A DNA stretch of 64,000 nucleotides. Origin: Henckelia pumila. Its lineage: Eukaryota; Streptophyta; Magnoliopsida; Lamiales; Gesneriaceae. The DNA lies in the NCBI RefSeq assembly GCF_033568475.1, contig NC_133122.1:74051442-74115441 (forward strand), written 5' to 3'. The notes under the pieces are model-generated. The model had not been told where the DNA came from. It searched no databases and saw only the letters and a program-made list of their open reading frames with translations. A program made the position numbers and the translations under genes. This document shows positions 1-11,967 of the stretch, piece after piece. Within the stretch, counting starts at the first letter, position 1, and each line of letters opens with the position of its first letter.

Positions 1-641
1 CATGATTGATATTGAATATCTGGAAGTTGATATATTTCGTTTTGAGATGCTTATCTGATATTGCATGCTAGTCTCTTTTACTGGGAATTGTATTCTCACC
101 GGATTATCCGGCTGTTGTCTTGTATTTGTGTGTGTGCTTGGCAACAGGTGGTGCAGAACCGAGTCAGAGATCGCATGGCTAGGTGGTCGAGTTGATAGAG
201 TGAGGCCTTGGTGTTTTAGAAGTCGAATTGTAATTCGAACTCGATTTGTATTTTGGATTGTAAACTTAGATTTAAAGCATGTTCTAATAGTTTGGAATGG
301 ACGATAACTTTAGAACTATCTTTTTTGGATCTATGTATGATGTTTGGATGAATTATGTATTGGTGTATGCATGATTTGGATTGAGTTTGGACAAGTTTTC
401 TGCTGTATTTTTAGTTCAAAACTGTCACCGATCGATCGGTAAGATGTTACCGATCGAGCGAGTGAGTTTTAGCCAAGTTTCTGTTTTTCTGAAAACTTGC
501 CCGCTCGATCGGTAAGATCTTACCGATCGAGCGGAGCACTATTCACAAAAAAAAAAAAAATTCCTTTGCTTTTAATCTTTGTTCTTGTTTGCTTAATAAT
601 TGTTTATCCCGAGATTAGATGATTAGAATCGAGGTCTCACA
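1..641 (+). mobile_element. 3' part of a Ty3/gypsy-type LTR, truncated by window edge
   Basis: The stretch ends in gaggtctcaca, after which Copia pol sequence resumes at about 642. Its 3' half is laid out like the solo LTR at 19132-21463: the same 'accgg...ccggctgttg' block, and two GC-rich palindromes built on CGATCGGTAAG / CTTACCGATCG at about 428-460 and 502-535, followed by an A-run and a terminal TCTCACA/TCCCACA. This is read as the end of a related LTR, solo or the 3' LTR of a complete element, inserted in Copia A. The 5' end and target duplication lie outside the window, so the family and element type cannot be settled. The short reading frame at 65-307 has no recognisable product. Confidence 0.65.
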
Positions 642-2569
642 CAAAGGGCTATGTTATGTATGGTGAACATCCTGATAGAGGAATGACCGAAATTGAGTCC
701 CGAGATGTGAAATTCCTCGATGAGGATTTTCCCACCATAAGTGAAGTAAAAGAGAACACTTAACTATATGAGTTAGTGGAACCCCAAGTAGGTGCCCCGA
801 TCTCTGGCGAGGATGAGGATTTACCCCTTCATCCAGCAGTCAATAGAGAAAGCGAAAGCGACCCTAAATTCAATGGGAGCATTCCAACTGAAGGGGACTC
901 TCAAAATCTACAAATTCAACGAAGCCGACGAGAACCATTACCCCGTCGACGATTTGAAATCGAAGGGGAATCTTTCATGTGCGCTTCTGTAGATGATGAT
1001 GAGCCGGCCACTTACAAAGCAGCTGTTACTTCACCAAATGCGAAAAAGTGGATGACTGCTATGAAAGATAAAATTAGCTCAATGGCTAAGAACCATGTCC
1101 GGGAGCTAGTTGATCTACTCCAGGACGTAAGACCATTGGAAACAAGTGGGTTCTCAAGGTCAAACGTAAAGCTGATGGATCAATTGATAAATACAAAGCT
1201 CGACTTGTGGCAAAAGGATATACCCAACAGGAAGGTATAGATTATGAAGATACATTCTCACCCGTGGTGAGATTCGCCTCAATTCGCCTTATTTTGGCCA
1301 TAGTCACCCAACTAGATCTGGAACTATTTCAGATGGACGTAAAAACTGCATTTCTCAATGAAGAACTAGATGAAGAAATTTATATGGATCAACCCATAGG
1401 ATTTCAGGAGAAGGGACAAGAGCGCAAAGTGTGCCGCTTAAAGCATTCCATTTATGGCCTGAAACAATCGTCTAGGCAATGGTATACTCGATTCCATCAA
1501 GCTATCACTTCGATAGACTTTACGATGATCGAAGAGGACCATTGCGTGTATGTCAAGAAAAGTAAGAAGAGTTTTCTAATACTCTCACTATACGTGGACG
1601 ACATATTATTGGCAGGAAATGACATGCATGGAGATGATAATCGCCACTAAAGAATGGATGTCCTCAACTTTTGAGATGAAGGACATGGGAGAAGCGGAGT
1701 ACATACTTGGTGTAGTTATACGCCGAGATCGTTCCAAGAGATCATTGAGTATGTCTCAAGAGACTTACATCAAGAGAGTACTAGAACGTTTCCGTATGGA
1801 AAATGCTAAACCTGTTGACACTCCCATTGAGAAAAATCACATTCTTAGCAAAGATTTATGCCCTAAGACAGATGAAGAAAAAGAACGCGTGTCTAAAGTA
1901 CCATATGCAAGTGCGGTAGGAAGTCTGATGTATGCTATGATGTGTACTCGACCAGAATTATCCTTTGCTGTGGGAATGGTGAGCAGATATCAAATTAACC
2001 CTGGTCCCGGTTATTGGATGGTTGTGAAGAGAATACTTAGATATCTGAAGAGGACTATTGACCTAGCACTATGCTACCAAGCTGGTAGTTCGAAACTGGT
2101 CGGATGTAGCGATGTTGATGGTGTAGCGGACAAAGATGAGCGCAAATCCACTTCTGGATATGTATTTTTGCTTGGAGGCGCTGCTATCACTTGGTGTAGC
2201 AAGAAGCATCCTTGTATTGCTTTGTCCACTATGGAAGCTGAGTACATAGCCTGCACATTTGCAGTACAAGAAGCCATCTGGTTGAGGAGATTTCTTCAGA
2301 GTCTTCGAGTGACGGCGCACCTGGATGATGCAGTTATCATTCATTGCGATAACATTGCCGCTCTCGCATATACGAAGGATCCCAAATATCATGGTAGAAC
2401 GAAGCACATTGATACTAGATATCACTTTATTAGGGAGAGTGCTGCACAAGGGCAAATTGTTCTAAGGCATATTTCTACTCTCAACATGGTTGTTGATCCC
2501 TTCACTAAGCCTTTGCCGAGAGATTTATTTCTTAAGCATGTTAGTAGTATGGGGCTTCGTAGAATTTGA
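642..2569 (+). pseudogene. Copia element A pol remnant (integrase C-term, RT, RNase H), frameshifted
   Basis: Conceptual translation gives the end of a Ty1/copia integrase region (GYVMYGEHPDRG at about 646), then reverse transcriptase and RNase H in the order typical of Ty1/copia. RT motifs seen are [20 protein letters not shown] (about 1193), [11 protein letters not shown] (about 1337), and the catalytic YVDD (about 1590), which is intact. The RNase H part includes STMEAEYIA (about 2225) and TKHIDTRYHFIRE (about 2400), and the frame ends at 2569. The copy is dead: a TAA lies in frame at 761-763, the frame shifts near 1128 and again near 1620-1650, and the 5' half of pol and gag are absent because of the LTR that ends at 641. 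It is about 60 percent similar to Copia B in RT by eye, so it is another family. Confidence 0.9.
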
Positions 2570-3037
2570 TTTTATGGCCTGTATGAACATTTTTTATTAT
2601 TATTAATGCATTTTTTTTTTAAAATTCTAGCTATTATTATAAGTACTGTGTTCATATATATATATGTGAATATCACCAGACTTTGATTGGCTCACTCACA
2701 CGAGCAATCGCCCTGGCGCTGATATAGCGAGCGAGATGAGACTTTGAGATCAAGTGTGCATCACCCGTGATGGTGCAAACGATCCCTCAGCATTAGGAAC
2801 AACGTGGGAGGTTGTACTTCTTATAGTCGCTCTGGCATAGAGTCTAGGATGAGATCTTCCATGATCGATTATAAAGTATGTCCAAGCTTTATATAAATCT
2901 GTTAATAGCCGAACGTGCGAACTTCTTTAAGACGCGGGTCTCACGGCACGCAGGTCAGGCGCTCTTGGTAGTGACTGGACTAAGGTTCGTATGATGTTTT
3001 GAGCGTGACGTGCCTAAATTGAGTGGGAGCTCCATCA
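2570..3037 (+). mobile_element. Copia element A 3' untranslated region, first part
   Basis: This is sequence between the end of the Copia A pol frame and the outer end of Copia B. It holds no ORF. It ends in the pentamer catca (3033-3037), which is repeated at 18277-18281 directly after the far end of Copia B, so this untranslated region continues at 18282. Confidence 0.7.
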
Positions 3038-3352
3038 TGAAAGAGTAGGTGCCCGGTGAGCCAACTTGTGGCTAAGGGCTTTGATGACTCTTTGTATAAA
3101 CAATATTTTGTTTAATATAATTTACACTTTTACTAATGGCAATGACTTTATCTTTCTTCATATTGTGATATTGTGATATACTATTGTTGTTTTGATAAAG
3201 ACCTTGAATATACTATAGTGTATGTAAGATGTGGTAGAACATGGAGATGTCTATCATGAAACACATCTTATAGTCACTGTATATTCTAAACTGTTCCTAG
3301 TCGATTGAGCCATCCGATAATAAGGATAAGGATCGCTCGAGTTTGAGACTAG
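3038..3352 (+). repeat. Left fold-back, outer arm (LTR 5' end, plus sense)
   Basis: These 315 bp match 3449-3763 in inverted orientation without any gap. I count about three mismatches by eye (near 3110, 3215 and 3312), so the arms are about 99 percent identical. The arm starts TGAAAGAGTAGGTGCC, the same LTR start that follows the Copia B polypurine tract on the minus strand at 3763. The 96-bp spacer 3353-3448 probably continues this LTR in plus sense. Confidence 0.9.
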
Positions 3353-3448
3353 CATTTGCGATGCAGAGTACCACGTTTCATTGGTAAGGAACATAGAGAT
3401 GTTCGAAGCATGCAAATGGATATTCATACGATGAATGATCAAACTACC

Positions 3449-3763
3449 CTAGTCTCAAACTCGAGCGATCCTTATCCTTATTATCGGACGGCTCAATCGA
3501 CTAGGAACAGTTTAGAATATACAGTGACTATAAGATGTGTTTCATGATAGACATCTCCATGTTCTACCACATCTTACATACACTATAGCATATTCAAGGT
3601 CTTTATCAAAACAACAATAGTATATCACAATATCACAATATGAAGAAAGATAAAGTCATTGCCATTAGTAAAAGTGTAAATTATATTAAACAAAAGATTG
3701 TTTATACAAAGAGTCATCAAAGCCCTTAGCCACAAGTTGGCTCACCGGGCACCTACTCTTTCA
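3449..3763 (-). repeat. Left fold-back, inner arm (Copia B LTR 5' end, minus sense)
   Basis: On the minus strand the polypurine tract GGCAAGTGGGAGAT (3777-3764) is followed directly by TG at 3763, the expected start of a 3' LTR. After 315 bp the sequence switches to the opposite orientation at the fold-back spacer, so this 3' LTR is cut short. Confidence 0.9.
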
Positions 3764-3777
3764 ATCTCCCACTTGCC
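3764..3777 (-). promoter_or_regulatory. Copia B polypurine tract
   Basis: The minus strand reads GGCAAGTGGGAGAT immediately before the LTR start TGAAAG. This is the usual plus-strand primer site of plant Copia elements. It abuts the pol stop codon. Confidence 0.85.
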
Positions 3778-6003
3778 CTAAAGCCAACTAGTCATACTAC
3801 GTAGACCCATTGCTTCGCGATGTTTGTCAAATAATGCTCCTGGCAAGGGCTTAGTAAGTGGATCAGCGATATTGTCTGCAGAGGCCACTCTTTCGACAGT
3901 GATGTCTCCTCTTTCCACAATCTCCCGAATGATGTAGTATTTCCTCAGTACGTGTTTGGATCTTTGATGAGGCCTTGGTTCCTTTGACTGAGCAATGGCA
4001 CCCATGTTGTCACAGTACACCGGGACTGGACCAACAACTTCAGGAATGACGCCCAACTCTTGGACGAAATTCCTCATCCAAACGGCCTCTTTAGCAGCAG
4101 CTGATGCTGCAATGTATTCTGCCTCAGTGGTGGAATCCGCTGTGGTGTCCTGCTTGGAACTCTTCCAAGAGACAGCACCGCCATTGAGCATGAACACAAA
4201 TCCAGAGGTTGACTTCGAGTCATCCACGTCACTTTGGAAGCTAGAGTCGGTATAGCCTTCCAATTTTAGTTCTCTTCCTCCATATACCATGAACATATTC
4301 TTAGTCCTTCGTAAGTACTTAAGAATGTCCTTCACGGCTTTCCAATGCATTTGACCGGGATTAGCTTGATATCTGCTCGTGACACTCAGTGCAAATGCTA
4401 CATCCGGTCTGGTAGATATCATCCCATACATGATACTACCTATGGCTGACGCATATGGTACATGTGTCATTTTCTCTATCTCTTCATCAGTCTTGGGACA
4501 CATAGACTTGGATAGAGAAACTCCATGACACATGGGTAGATGTCCTCTCTTGGACCCATCCATTGAAAACCGTTTCAATATGGTGTCGATGTAGGTTGAT
4601 TGAGTGATTCCTATCATTCTCTTAGATCTATCTCTATAGATCTGTATCCCTAGAATATAGGATGCCTCACCCAAATCTTTCATCGAGAATCTACCTGATA
4701 ACCATATCTTTGTTGACTGCAACATCCCTACATCATTCTCAATGAGTAGGATGTCATTAACATAAAGTACTAAGAATGTCACAGCATCCTTAACTACTTT
4801 CTTGTACACGCATGGTTCCTCCGGATTCTTGATGAAACCAAAATCCTTTATTGTTTCATCAAATTTCTGGTTCCAACTTCTTGATGCTTGTTTTAGACCA
4901 TAGATTGATCTCTGAAGCTTGCATACCTTATGCTCGCTTTCCATAGATGTGTACCCCTCAGGCTGCTTCATATAGATTTCTTTCTTAATGTCTCCATTAA
5001 GAAAAGCAGTCTTCACATCCATTTGCCATATCTCATAATCATACCAAGCAGCTATGGCAATAAGGATTCTTATGGACTTGAACATTGCAACTGGTGAAAA
5101 GGTTTCATCATAGTCAACTCCTTGTCTTTGAGTATAACCTTTCGCCACCAATCGCGCCTTGTAGGTCAATACCTTACCATCAGGCCCAAGCTTTCTCTTG
5201 TAGATCCATTTACACCCTATTGGAACAATTCCATCGGGAGGATCTACTAAAGACCAAACTTGGTTTGTATGCATCGAATCCAATTCTGACTGCATAGCTT
5301 CAAGCCATAAATTTGAATCCGCATCAGAAATTGCTTCCTTGAAGTTTCTTGGATCACATCCAATATCGGGTTCATCTTGATCCCCTTCAAGAAGAAGACC
5401 ATATCGAATAGGAGGTCTAGAAGTCCTCTCGGATCTTCTAAGTATAGGCGTGTCTATCAATGGTTCCTGAGGTGTAGGATCGTTATTTTGTATTTCGGGT
5501 TCTTCTCGAATTTCTTCGAGTTCCATCATCTCGCCTTTCTTATCCGATAAGAACTCCTTCTCCAAGAAGGTGGCATTCCTTGAAACAAACACCTTTGTTT
5601 CAGCAGGATGATAGAAATAATATCCGATTGAATTCTTCGGATACCCTACAAAATAACATAAGGTGGATCGACTATCCAACTTATCTCCCACTGTCTGCTT
5701 CACGTAAGCAGGACATCCCCAAATCCTCAAGTACGAATACTTAGGAGCTTTTCCATTCCATAACTCGTATGGTGTTTTGTCCACTGCTTTGGTGTGGACG
5801 TTGTTCAACAACAATACCGCCATTTCAAGCGCATAGCCCCAAAACGAAGGTGGAAGCTCAGTGAAGCTCATCATAGATCGAACCATGTCCAACAAAGTTC
5901 GATTACGACGCTCCGATACACCATTCAGCTGTGGTGTCATAGGAGGAGTCCACTGAGAGAGAATCTCATTCTCTTTTAGATAGTCCAAAAACTCGGTACT
6001 CAA
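3778..6003 (-). pseudogene. Copia B integrase C-terminal part, reverse transcriptase and RNase H
   Basis: This 741-residue open frame is the second half of the Copia B polyprotein. It begins inside the integrase core just after the residues GGEYL of the 13313-15004 segment. It runs through the integrase catalytic E region (NGVSERRNRTLLDM), the GKAPKYSYLRIWGCPAYV segment, a linker, RT ([31 protein letters not shown]) and RNase H (TEAEYIAASAAAKEAVWM, RSKHVLRKYY). The frame is open throughout, but the RT active site reads YVND where the family has YVDD, a single G-to-A type change at about 4757. The inserted Tekay element removes its start. With the Tekay element and one CAAGT copy removed, the two halves meet in frame. 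It was evidently intact until recently, and the RT is predicted inactive. Confidence 0.9.
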
Positions 6004-6064
6004 GTTGTAGTAGCCCGTGCCCTAATTGAGTAATTAAAGGATTAATGCTAATTAATTGAATTAG

Positions 6065-6345
6065 GTATCGGACGGATCGGAAGCTCCGAAGGCACGATCG
6101 GAAGCTCCGAACAGGATCGGAAGCTCCGATGAGCGATCGGAGGCACCGATGTTATTACGTCAGGCATGACGTGTGGTTGGATCGGAAGCTCCGATCAGGA
6201 CCGGAAGCTCCGATCACCCCTATCCGGAATCATCAAGTGATATTTTGACACGTGGCAGATCAGGATCTTTGGAAGCTCCGATGACAGGATCGGACGTTCC
6301 GATCGAGGTTCGGATGTTCCGATCAAGGATCGGAAGTTCCGATCG
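6065..6345 (+). repeat. Palindromic repeat cluster in Tekay U3
   Basis: Around ten near-copies of ATCGGAAGCTCCGAT and variants (ATCGGAGGCACCGAT, ATCGGACGTTCCGAT, TTCGGATGTTCCGAT, ATCGGAAGTTCCGAT) occur in about 280 bp, ending some 15 bp before the TATA box. The position suggests an enhancer or a binding site for a dimeric factor. The same cluster is in the 3' LTR at about 12027-12307. Confidence 0.8.
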
Positions 6346-6350
6346 TTATC

Positions 6351-6358
6351 TATAAATA
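6351..6358 (+). promoter_or_regulatory. TATA box of the Tekay 5' LTR promoter
   Basis: TATAAATA follows the palindrome cluster directly. The matching box of the 3' LTR is at 12313-12320. Transcription would start about 30 bp downstream, defining the U3/R boundary near 6385. Confidence 0.7.
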
Positions 6359-7354
6359 GAAGGCCGAGACTTCACTTTCATTTGCCAATTCCGAGTTCTC
6401 CTTTCCTTTCTAGTCCTTTTGGAGCTGTTCTAGTCTTCTTAGGCTTGGTCCGGAGGTCGGAGAGGCGTTCGGTAGTCGTAGCGGAGTTGTGCCCAAGTTC
6501 TGGAGGCATCGACATCAAAGGGCTAACGACGGACGAAGTTATAGCTTTTGCTTCCTATAAATATTTAGGAGTATGCAATAGCTTAGTTAAGGCTTTTAGA
6601 GCACTTTAATGATAGTAGTATCATTTGGAAGTGTAGAGCAGACTATAGGCGTGGACCTAGAGTTGGTAGAGCTTTCACTATTTTTAGGTACGAAAGTACT
6701 GTTCGAGATATCCTGACTGAGTATGCATGTATTATATGACTGCATGATTTATATGCCATGATATTATGCTGCATTCATTTGCATCTTGCTGTATTTCCTT
6801 CGAGATGTCTGTAGTAGGGTTGTACCCTATCCTGTTAGTGGATGGACTTCCATCGATTTGGGTCCGGCGTATCCACGGTTATCTCGGTATGGGAGCCACC
6901 TCCTGAAGCGACGGCACAGCGTGCTACATACCAGGGCCCGATCTGTCTCTGTTATCTGATCCTTGACCTCGAGTCTATAGGGAGTTCACTTTGCATGCAT
7001 GTATACTCATACTCTCGCACTGAGCGTTTTATGCTCACGTCTCGTACTCTGTATTTTTCTGGACACCCTATTCCATGGGGCAGATTTGCGATTGGACGAG
7101 GAGGGTGGATCCAGGAGGGGCTAGTCAGTGGTTGGCCAGCTAGAGCTTCGCTTAGGTTTTATTACTGTTGTTTTGGGTTTATACAGCTATTCGATTTGGT
7201 TGTATATTTTTTTTTGGATAAATTACAGATTCCTTTACTTGGGATTGTATAATGTTATTGGATTCCGCAGTTTTATTCTGATATCTGTTTAATTAAGTTA
7301 ATTGCATGCATAAGTTCTGTTTAGTAGGTGATCCGGGTAAGGGTCACTACATTT

Positions 7355-7367
7355 ATGGTATTAGAGC
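7355..7367 (+). promoter_or_regulatory. Tekay primer binding site (initiator Met tRNA)
   Basis: TGGTATTAGAGCA lies three bases after the 5' LTR. It matches the plant initiator-Met tRNA 3' end complement TGGTATCAGAGC with one C-to-T change. Confidence 0.8.
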
Positions 7368-7416
7368 ATGCAAAAGAATTCTTGGGATTTAGTCTCATCT
7401 TGAGGTATTTTTGTAG

Positions 7417-10400
7417 ATGTCAAATCGTGACGACCAGAGTTCTCATGGCAGTGTTGGTGGGCGTTGGGGTGATGCCGACCGGGAGCCTCGTCGAGAACGG
7501 CGTCATCGTCATCACGACGACGAGCGTTTCACTGTGCGTCGATTCTTAGCTATGGGTCCCAAGCCCTTAGTTGGAGGTGAGTCTCCGGCGGATGCGGAGA
7601 ACTGGTTAGACCGCATGGAGACGACTTTTCAGACTTTCCAATGCACCGATGAGCAGAAGGTGGAGACCCTTGGCTATCTTCTGGATGGGCGTGCGCGCAG
7701 GTGGTGGAGGTTTACTTCTACACCTTTTGTTGCGGCGAGAGGAGTGGCCACCTGGGCCTAGTTTCGCACAGCTTTCCAAAAGCGGTATTTTCCTCCTGCA
7801 CTCCGACAGTCGAAGGCAGGCGAGCTACTGAGTCTGCGACAGGGAACCATGTCTATCGATGAGTATCAGCAGAGGTTCTTTGATCTGCTATCCTATTGGC
7901 CCGAGATTGCTGATAGCTCAGAGATGAAGTATAATCTGTTTCTTCAGGGCCTTAACCCTGAGATCCATGACCGTGTGGCGGTTGGCGACGACATGTCCTA
8001 CGAGGGTTTGGTGAGCCGTTGTCATCAGGCAGAGGACAGCATTCGGCGGAACAGGTCTTTCCCTCAGTCGAGGCCTGCTAGTTCTTTGGGTCCCCGTGCC
8101 CAAACTTTCAAGAAGTCTGTATCTTCTTCTTCCTCTGGTTCTGGAGGTATTGTCCGTTATGGTAAGAAGGAAAAGTGTGATCACTGTGGGAAAAACCATC
8201 CATCCGACAAGTGCCGTAGAGCTTCTGGAGCTTGTTTCCGTTGTGGAGAGACTGGTCATGTCCGGAGAGATTGTCCCATGTCTGGGGGAGGTGGTTCTGG
8301 TTCTGGTACAGGATCGGGTTCTCAGGCTACCGTACAGCCGAGGTCGCAGGGACAGTCTGCTGGGAGTTCTCATATGAGGCCACGAGCTTCTGGCCAGGTG
8401 TTTGCCCTGAGACATGATCAGGCTGTGGAGGAGAATGAGAAAGTCATCGCAGGTACATTTATGCTTTATGGTATACCTGCTCTTGTACTTATTGACACTG
8501 GTGCATCTCATTCCTTCATTTCTGCACGTTTTGTTAAGAGGCATAAGTTACCATGCATTGCACTAGACGTAGTGATGTCTGTTTCTACTCCGACGGGCCA
8601 ATCTGCTTTGGCTAAGCGTCTAGTGATGGGTTGCCCTTTAGAGTTCAAAGGGAACGTTCTGTTGGCGAATCTCATGATCCTGGCGATGGACGACTTTGAT
8701 TGCATTCTGGGAATAGATGTGCTGACTACCTATCGAGCTTCAGTGGACTGCTATCAGAGATTAGTACGCTTTCATCCGGAAGGGAGTGAGAGTTGGTTTT
8801 TCTATGGTGAGGGAGCGCGACCCCCGATGCCTTTGGTATCCTCTTTGAGAGCCTGTCGAGCTCTAGAGTCTGGCGGGGAAGGCTTCCTTATCTATGCAGT
8901 TGATTTGTCCGCTAAGAGTATTGGGATAGAGAGCATTCCTGTTGTGGATGAATTTCCAGATGTGTTTCCTGATGAGATTCCGGGTTTTCCTCCTGCTAGG
9001 GAAGTCGAGTTTGGCATAGAGTTGATGCCGGGTACTTCGCCTATTTCTAGAGCACCGTATCGTCTGGCTCCGTCAGAGATGCGTGAGTTAAAGAATCAGC
9101 TACAGGATCTTTTGGACAAGGGGTACATTCGTCCTAGTGTATCTCCTTGGGGAGCTCCTGTTCTCTTCGTAAAGAAGAAGGATGGGTCGATGCGGCTGTG
9201 CATTGACTATCGGCAGCTGAATCGAGTGACTGTGAAGAACAAGTATCCGTTGCCTCGTGTTGATGACTTGTTTGACCAGCTGCAGGGCACATCAATTTAC
9301 TCCAAGATTGACTTGAGATCTGGGTATCATCAGTTGAGAGTCCGTGATCAGGACGTAGCCAAGACTGCATTCCGTACTCGCTATGGGCATTACGAGTTCC
9401 TAGTGATGCCATTTGGTTTGACTAATGCGCCGGCTATATTCATGGATCTGATGAACCGTGTCTTCAGGGAGTATTTGGACAAGTTTGTCGTGGTCTTCAT
9501 TGACGACATCCTGGTTTATTCGCGTAATACGGAAGAGCATATTTCTCACTTGCGGTTGGTACTGCAGACTCTTCGAGATGAGCAATTGTACGCCAAGCTG
9601 AGCAAGTGTGAGTTCTGGATGGATAGAGTGGTTTTTCTTGGCCATATCATATCCAGGGAGGGGATTTCTGTTGATCCAAGCAAGATTGAAGCGGTACTTA
9701 ATTGGTCGCGTCCGACGACAGTTGCTGAGATCCGTAGTTTTCTGGGTCTGGCAGGGTATTATCGTCGCTTCATTCTGAACTTCTCTCAGTTAGCTCGACC
9801 GTTGACGCAGCTTACCCGCAAGGGTGTGGATTTTGAGTGGTCCTCCGAGTGTGAGAAGAATTTCCGTGAGCTTCGACGGCGGTTGACTTCTGCGCCGGTG
9901 TTAGCATTACCGTCAGGATCTGGAGGGTATGTAGTTTACACGGATGCTTCTCTTAAGGGGTTAGGTTGTGTCCTGACTCAGAATGGGCATGTGATCGCAT
10001 ACGCTTCTAGACAGCTGAAGCTTCACGAGGACAACTACCCAGTCCATGATTTGGAATTGGCAGCCATTGTGTTCGCTTTGAAGATCTGGCGTCATTATCT
10101 TTATGGCGAGAAATTTGAGATCTTCACCGACCATAAGAGTCTCAAGTATTTGTTCACTCAGGCAAAATTGAACATGAGACAGAGACGTTGGATGGACTTG
10201 CTTAAGGACTATGATTGCGAGATTAAGTACCATCCGGGAGCTGCTAATCTCACCGCTGATGCTTTGAGTCGCAAGGTGCGACTATCCGCACTTCAGACTT
10301 GTTCGATGTCTAGTGCGATCAGTGACTGTTGTACTTCAGGTTATACCTTCAAGCATAAGAAAGGTATGCAGAGTATCCAAATGTTTGCGATATTATCTGA

Positions 10401-11832
10401 GCCAGCCTTGTATTCGCGGATCCGAGATGCTCAGATGTCTGATTCAAAGACCCAGCGTTTAGCTCGTCTAGCTAACAAGGGTAGCTCGTCTGGATTTCAT
10501 TATCAGTCAGATGGCTTTCTGTGTTTGTCTGGTAGGCTTGTGATTCCACAGGATGAAGAGTTGCGAGAGGAGATTTTATCTCAGGCACATCGCACTAAGT
10601 TGAGTATTCATCCTGGGAGCAACAAGATGTACAAGGATCTACGTACTCGTTTCTGGTGGAAGGGAATGAAACGCAGTGTTTATCAGTTTGTTTCGAGATG
10701 TTTGGTGTGTCAACAGGTCAAGGCAGAGCACCGACGACCTGGAGGATTTCTTCACAGTCTGCCTATTCCTGAATGGAAATGGGAGTTTATCACTATGGAC
10801 TTTGTAACCCATTTGCCGGTATCCCCGAGGAACTGTGATGCTATCTGGGTGGTGGTGGACCGACTCACCAATTCAGCGCATTTCATTGCCTATAGCCGAG
10901 AGTACTCTGTGGATCGCATGGCACGGATGTACATTCAGGAGATCGTCCGACTTCATGGAGTGCCTGTGAGCATTGTCAGCGATCGGGACCCCAGGTTTAC
11001 TTCTAGATTCTGGGGGAGTGTTCAGCGTGCGATGGGTACTACTCTCAGTTTGAGTACAGCCTATCATCCGGAGACTGATGGTCAGTCAGAGCACACTATC
11101 CGTACGTTAGAAGATATGCTTAGAGCGTGCGTCATGGATTTTGGTTCAGCCTGGCAGGATCATTTGCCGTTGATCGAGTTCGCTTACAACAACAGCTATC
11201 ACACTAGTATTGGGATGGCACCTTTTGAAGCGTTGTATGGGCGACGTTGTCGTACTCCACTCTTCTGGGAAGAAGTGGGGGAGAGACAGGCTGAAGGACC
11301 GGAGTTTATCCAGCAGGCGATAGACATTGTTGATCAGATCAAGAAACGGATTAAGACTGCACAGGATCGTCAGGTCAGTTATGCTAATATCAAGCGTAGG
11401 CTTTTGCAGTTCGAGGTCGGGGAGAAAGTGTTTCTGAGAGTGTCACATTTCCGCAAGATTCTCAGATTTGGCCTTAAGGGCAAGTTGTCTCCCAGATTTA
11501 TCGGTCCGTTTGAGATCTTGGAGAGCATTGGCGATTTGGCTTATCGACTAGCTTTGCCACCACATCTATCCAGTATTCACGACGTGTTCCACGTATCTCT
11601 GTTGCGACGGTATGTGGCGGATGAATCTCATATTCTGCAGCGATCTGAGGTTCAGGTAGACAAGGATTTGACTTATGTTGAGAAACCTCTTCGCATCCTT
11701 GATTATAAGGATAAGGTTTTACGGAACAAAGTCATTCCTTTGGTTTTAGTTCAGTGGCAGCGCCGAGGCACTGAGGAAGCTACTTGGGAGCTTGAGGACA
11801 GGATGCGTAAAGACCATCCTGAGTTGTTTTGA
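7417..11832 (+). pseudogene. Tekay gag-pol polyprotein with one in-frame amber codon
   Basis: One reading frame of 1472 codons is broken only by TAG at 7759-7761 in the gag capsid region (..[19 protein letters not shown]), where relatives usually have Gln. Downstream all is open from 7762 to the TGA at 11832. Domains are: gag; CCHC zinc knuckle [14 protein letters not shown] (8233-8274), preceded by a second Cys-rich motif [13 protein letters not shown]; protease [10 protein letters not shown] (Asp codon at 8494); RT with FIDD (about 9499); RNase [11 protein letters not shown] (about 9937); integrase HHCC (about 10588-10730); and integrase D, D, E near 10798, 10980 and 11086. The tail [10 protein letters not shown]...[11 protein letters not shown] (about 11738-11830) resembles the chromodomain of Tekay elements. 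Gag starts at the first ATG after the PBS (7417). A bypassed stop is conceivable, but a simple CAG-to-TAG change is more likely. Confidence 0.93.
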
Positions 11833-11953
11833 TTTCATTCTTTAAGTTGTATTCAGTTGCAAACTCTGTAAATGTTTGATTTGAATAAAGAATGTTTCTG
11901 ATTTCTGTATTTGCATTCGGTACTTAAGATCTGATTTCGAGGACGAAATATCT

Positions 11954-11967
11954 TAAGTGGGGGAGAA
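11954..11967 (+). promoter_or_regulatory. Tekay polypurine tract
   Basis: TAAGTGGGGGAGAA directly precedes the 3' LTR TG at 11968. Confidence 0.85.

Larger units (their letters stand above)
6006..7351 (+). repeat. 5' LTR of the Tekay element
   Basis: It starts TGTAGTAGCCC after the TSD and ends CACTACA at 7351. U3 carries about ten copies of a palindromic unit close to ATCGGAAGCTCCGAT between 6070 and 6345, just upstream of a TATA box. No long ORF in it looks genuine. Confidence 0.95.

Noticed and set aside
3038..3763. A 726-bp foldback transposon or MITE with 315-bp inverted ends
   Set aside because: No target duplication flanks this unit itself; CATCA on its left matches CATCA after 18276, and its right arm adjoins the Copia B PPT. 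It is part of the rearranged Copia B.
6065..6345. Regular short repeats as a possible CRISPR array
   Set aside because: Units are dyads of about 15 bp with irregular short spacing inside a retroelement LTR in plant DNA.
8508..10233. Minus-strand frames of 60-200 codons across the Tekay polyprotein
   Set aside because: They are shadows of the plus-strand gag-pol frame with no domain of their own.
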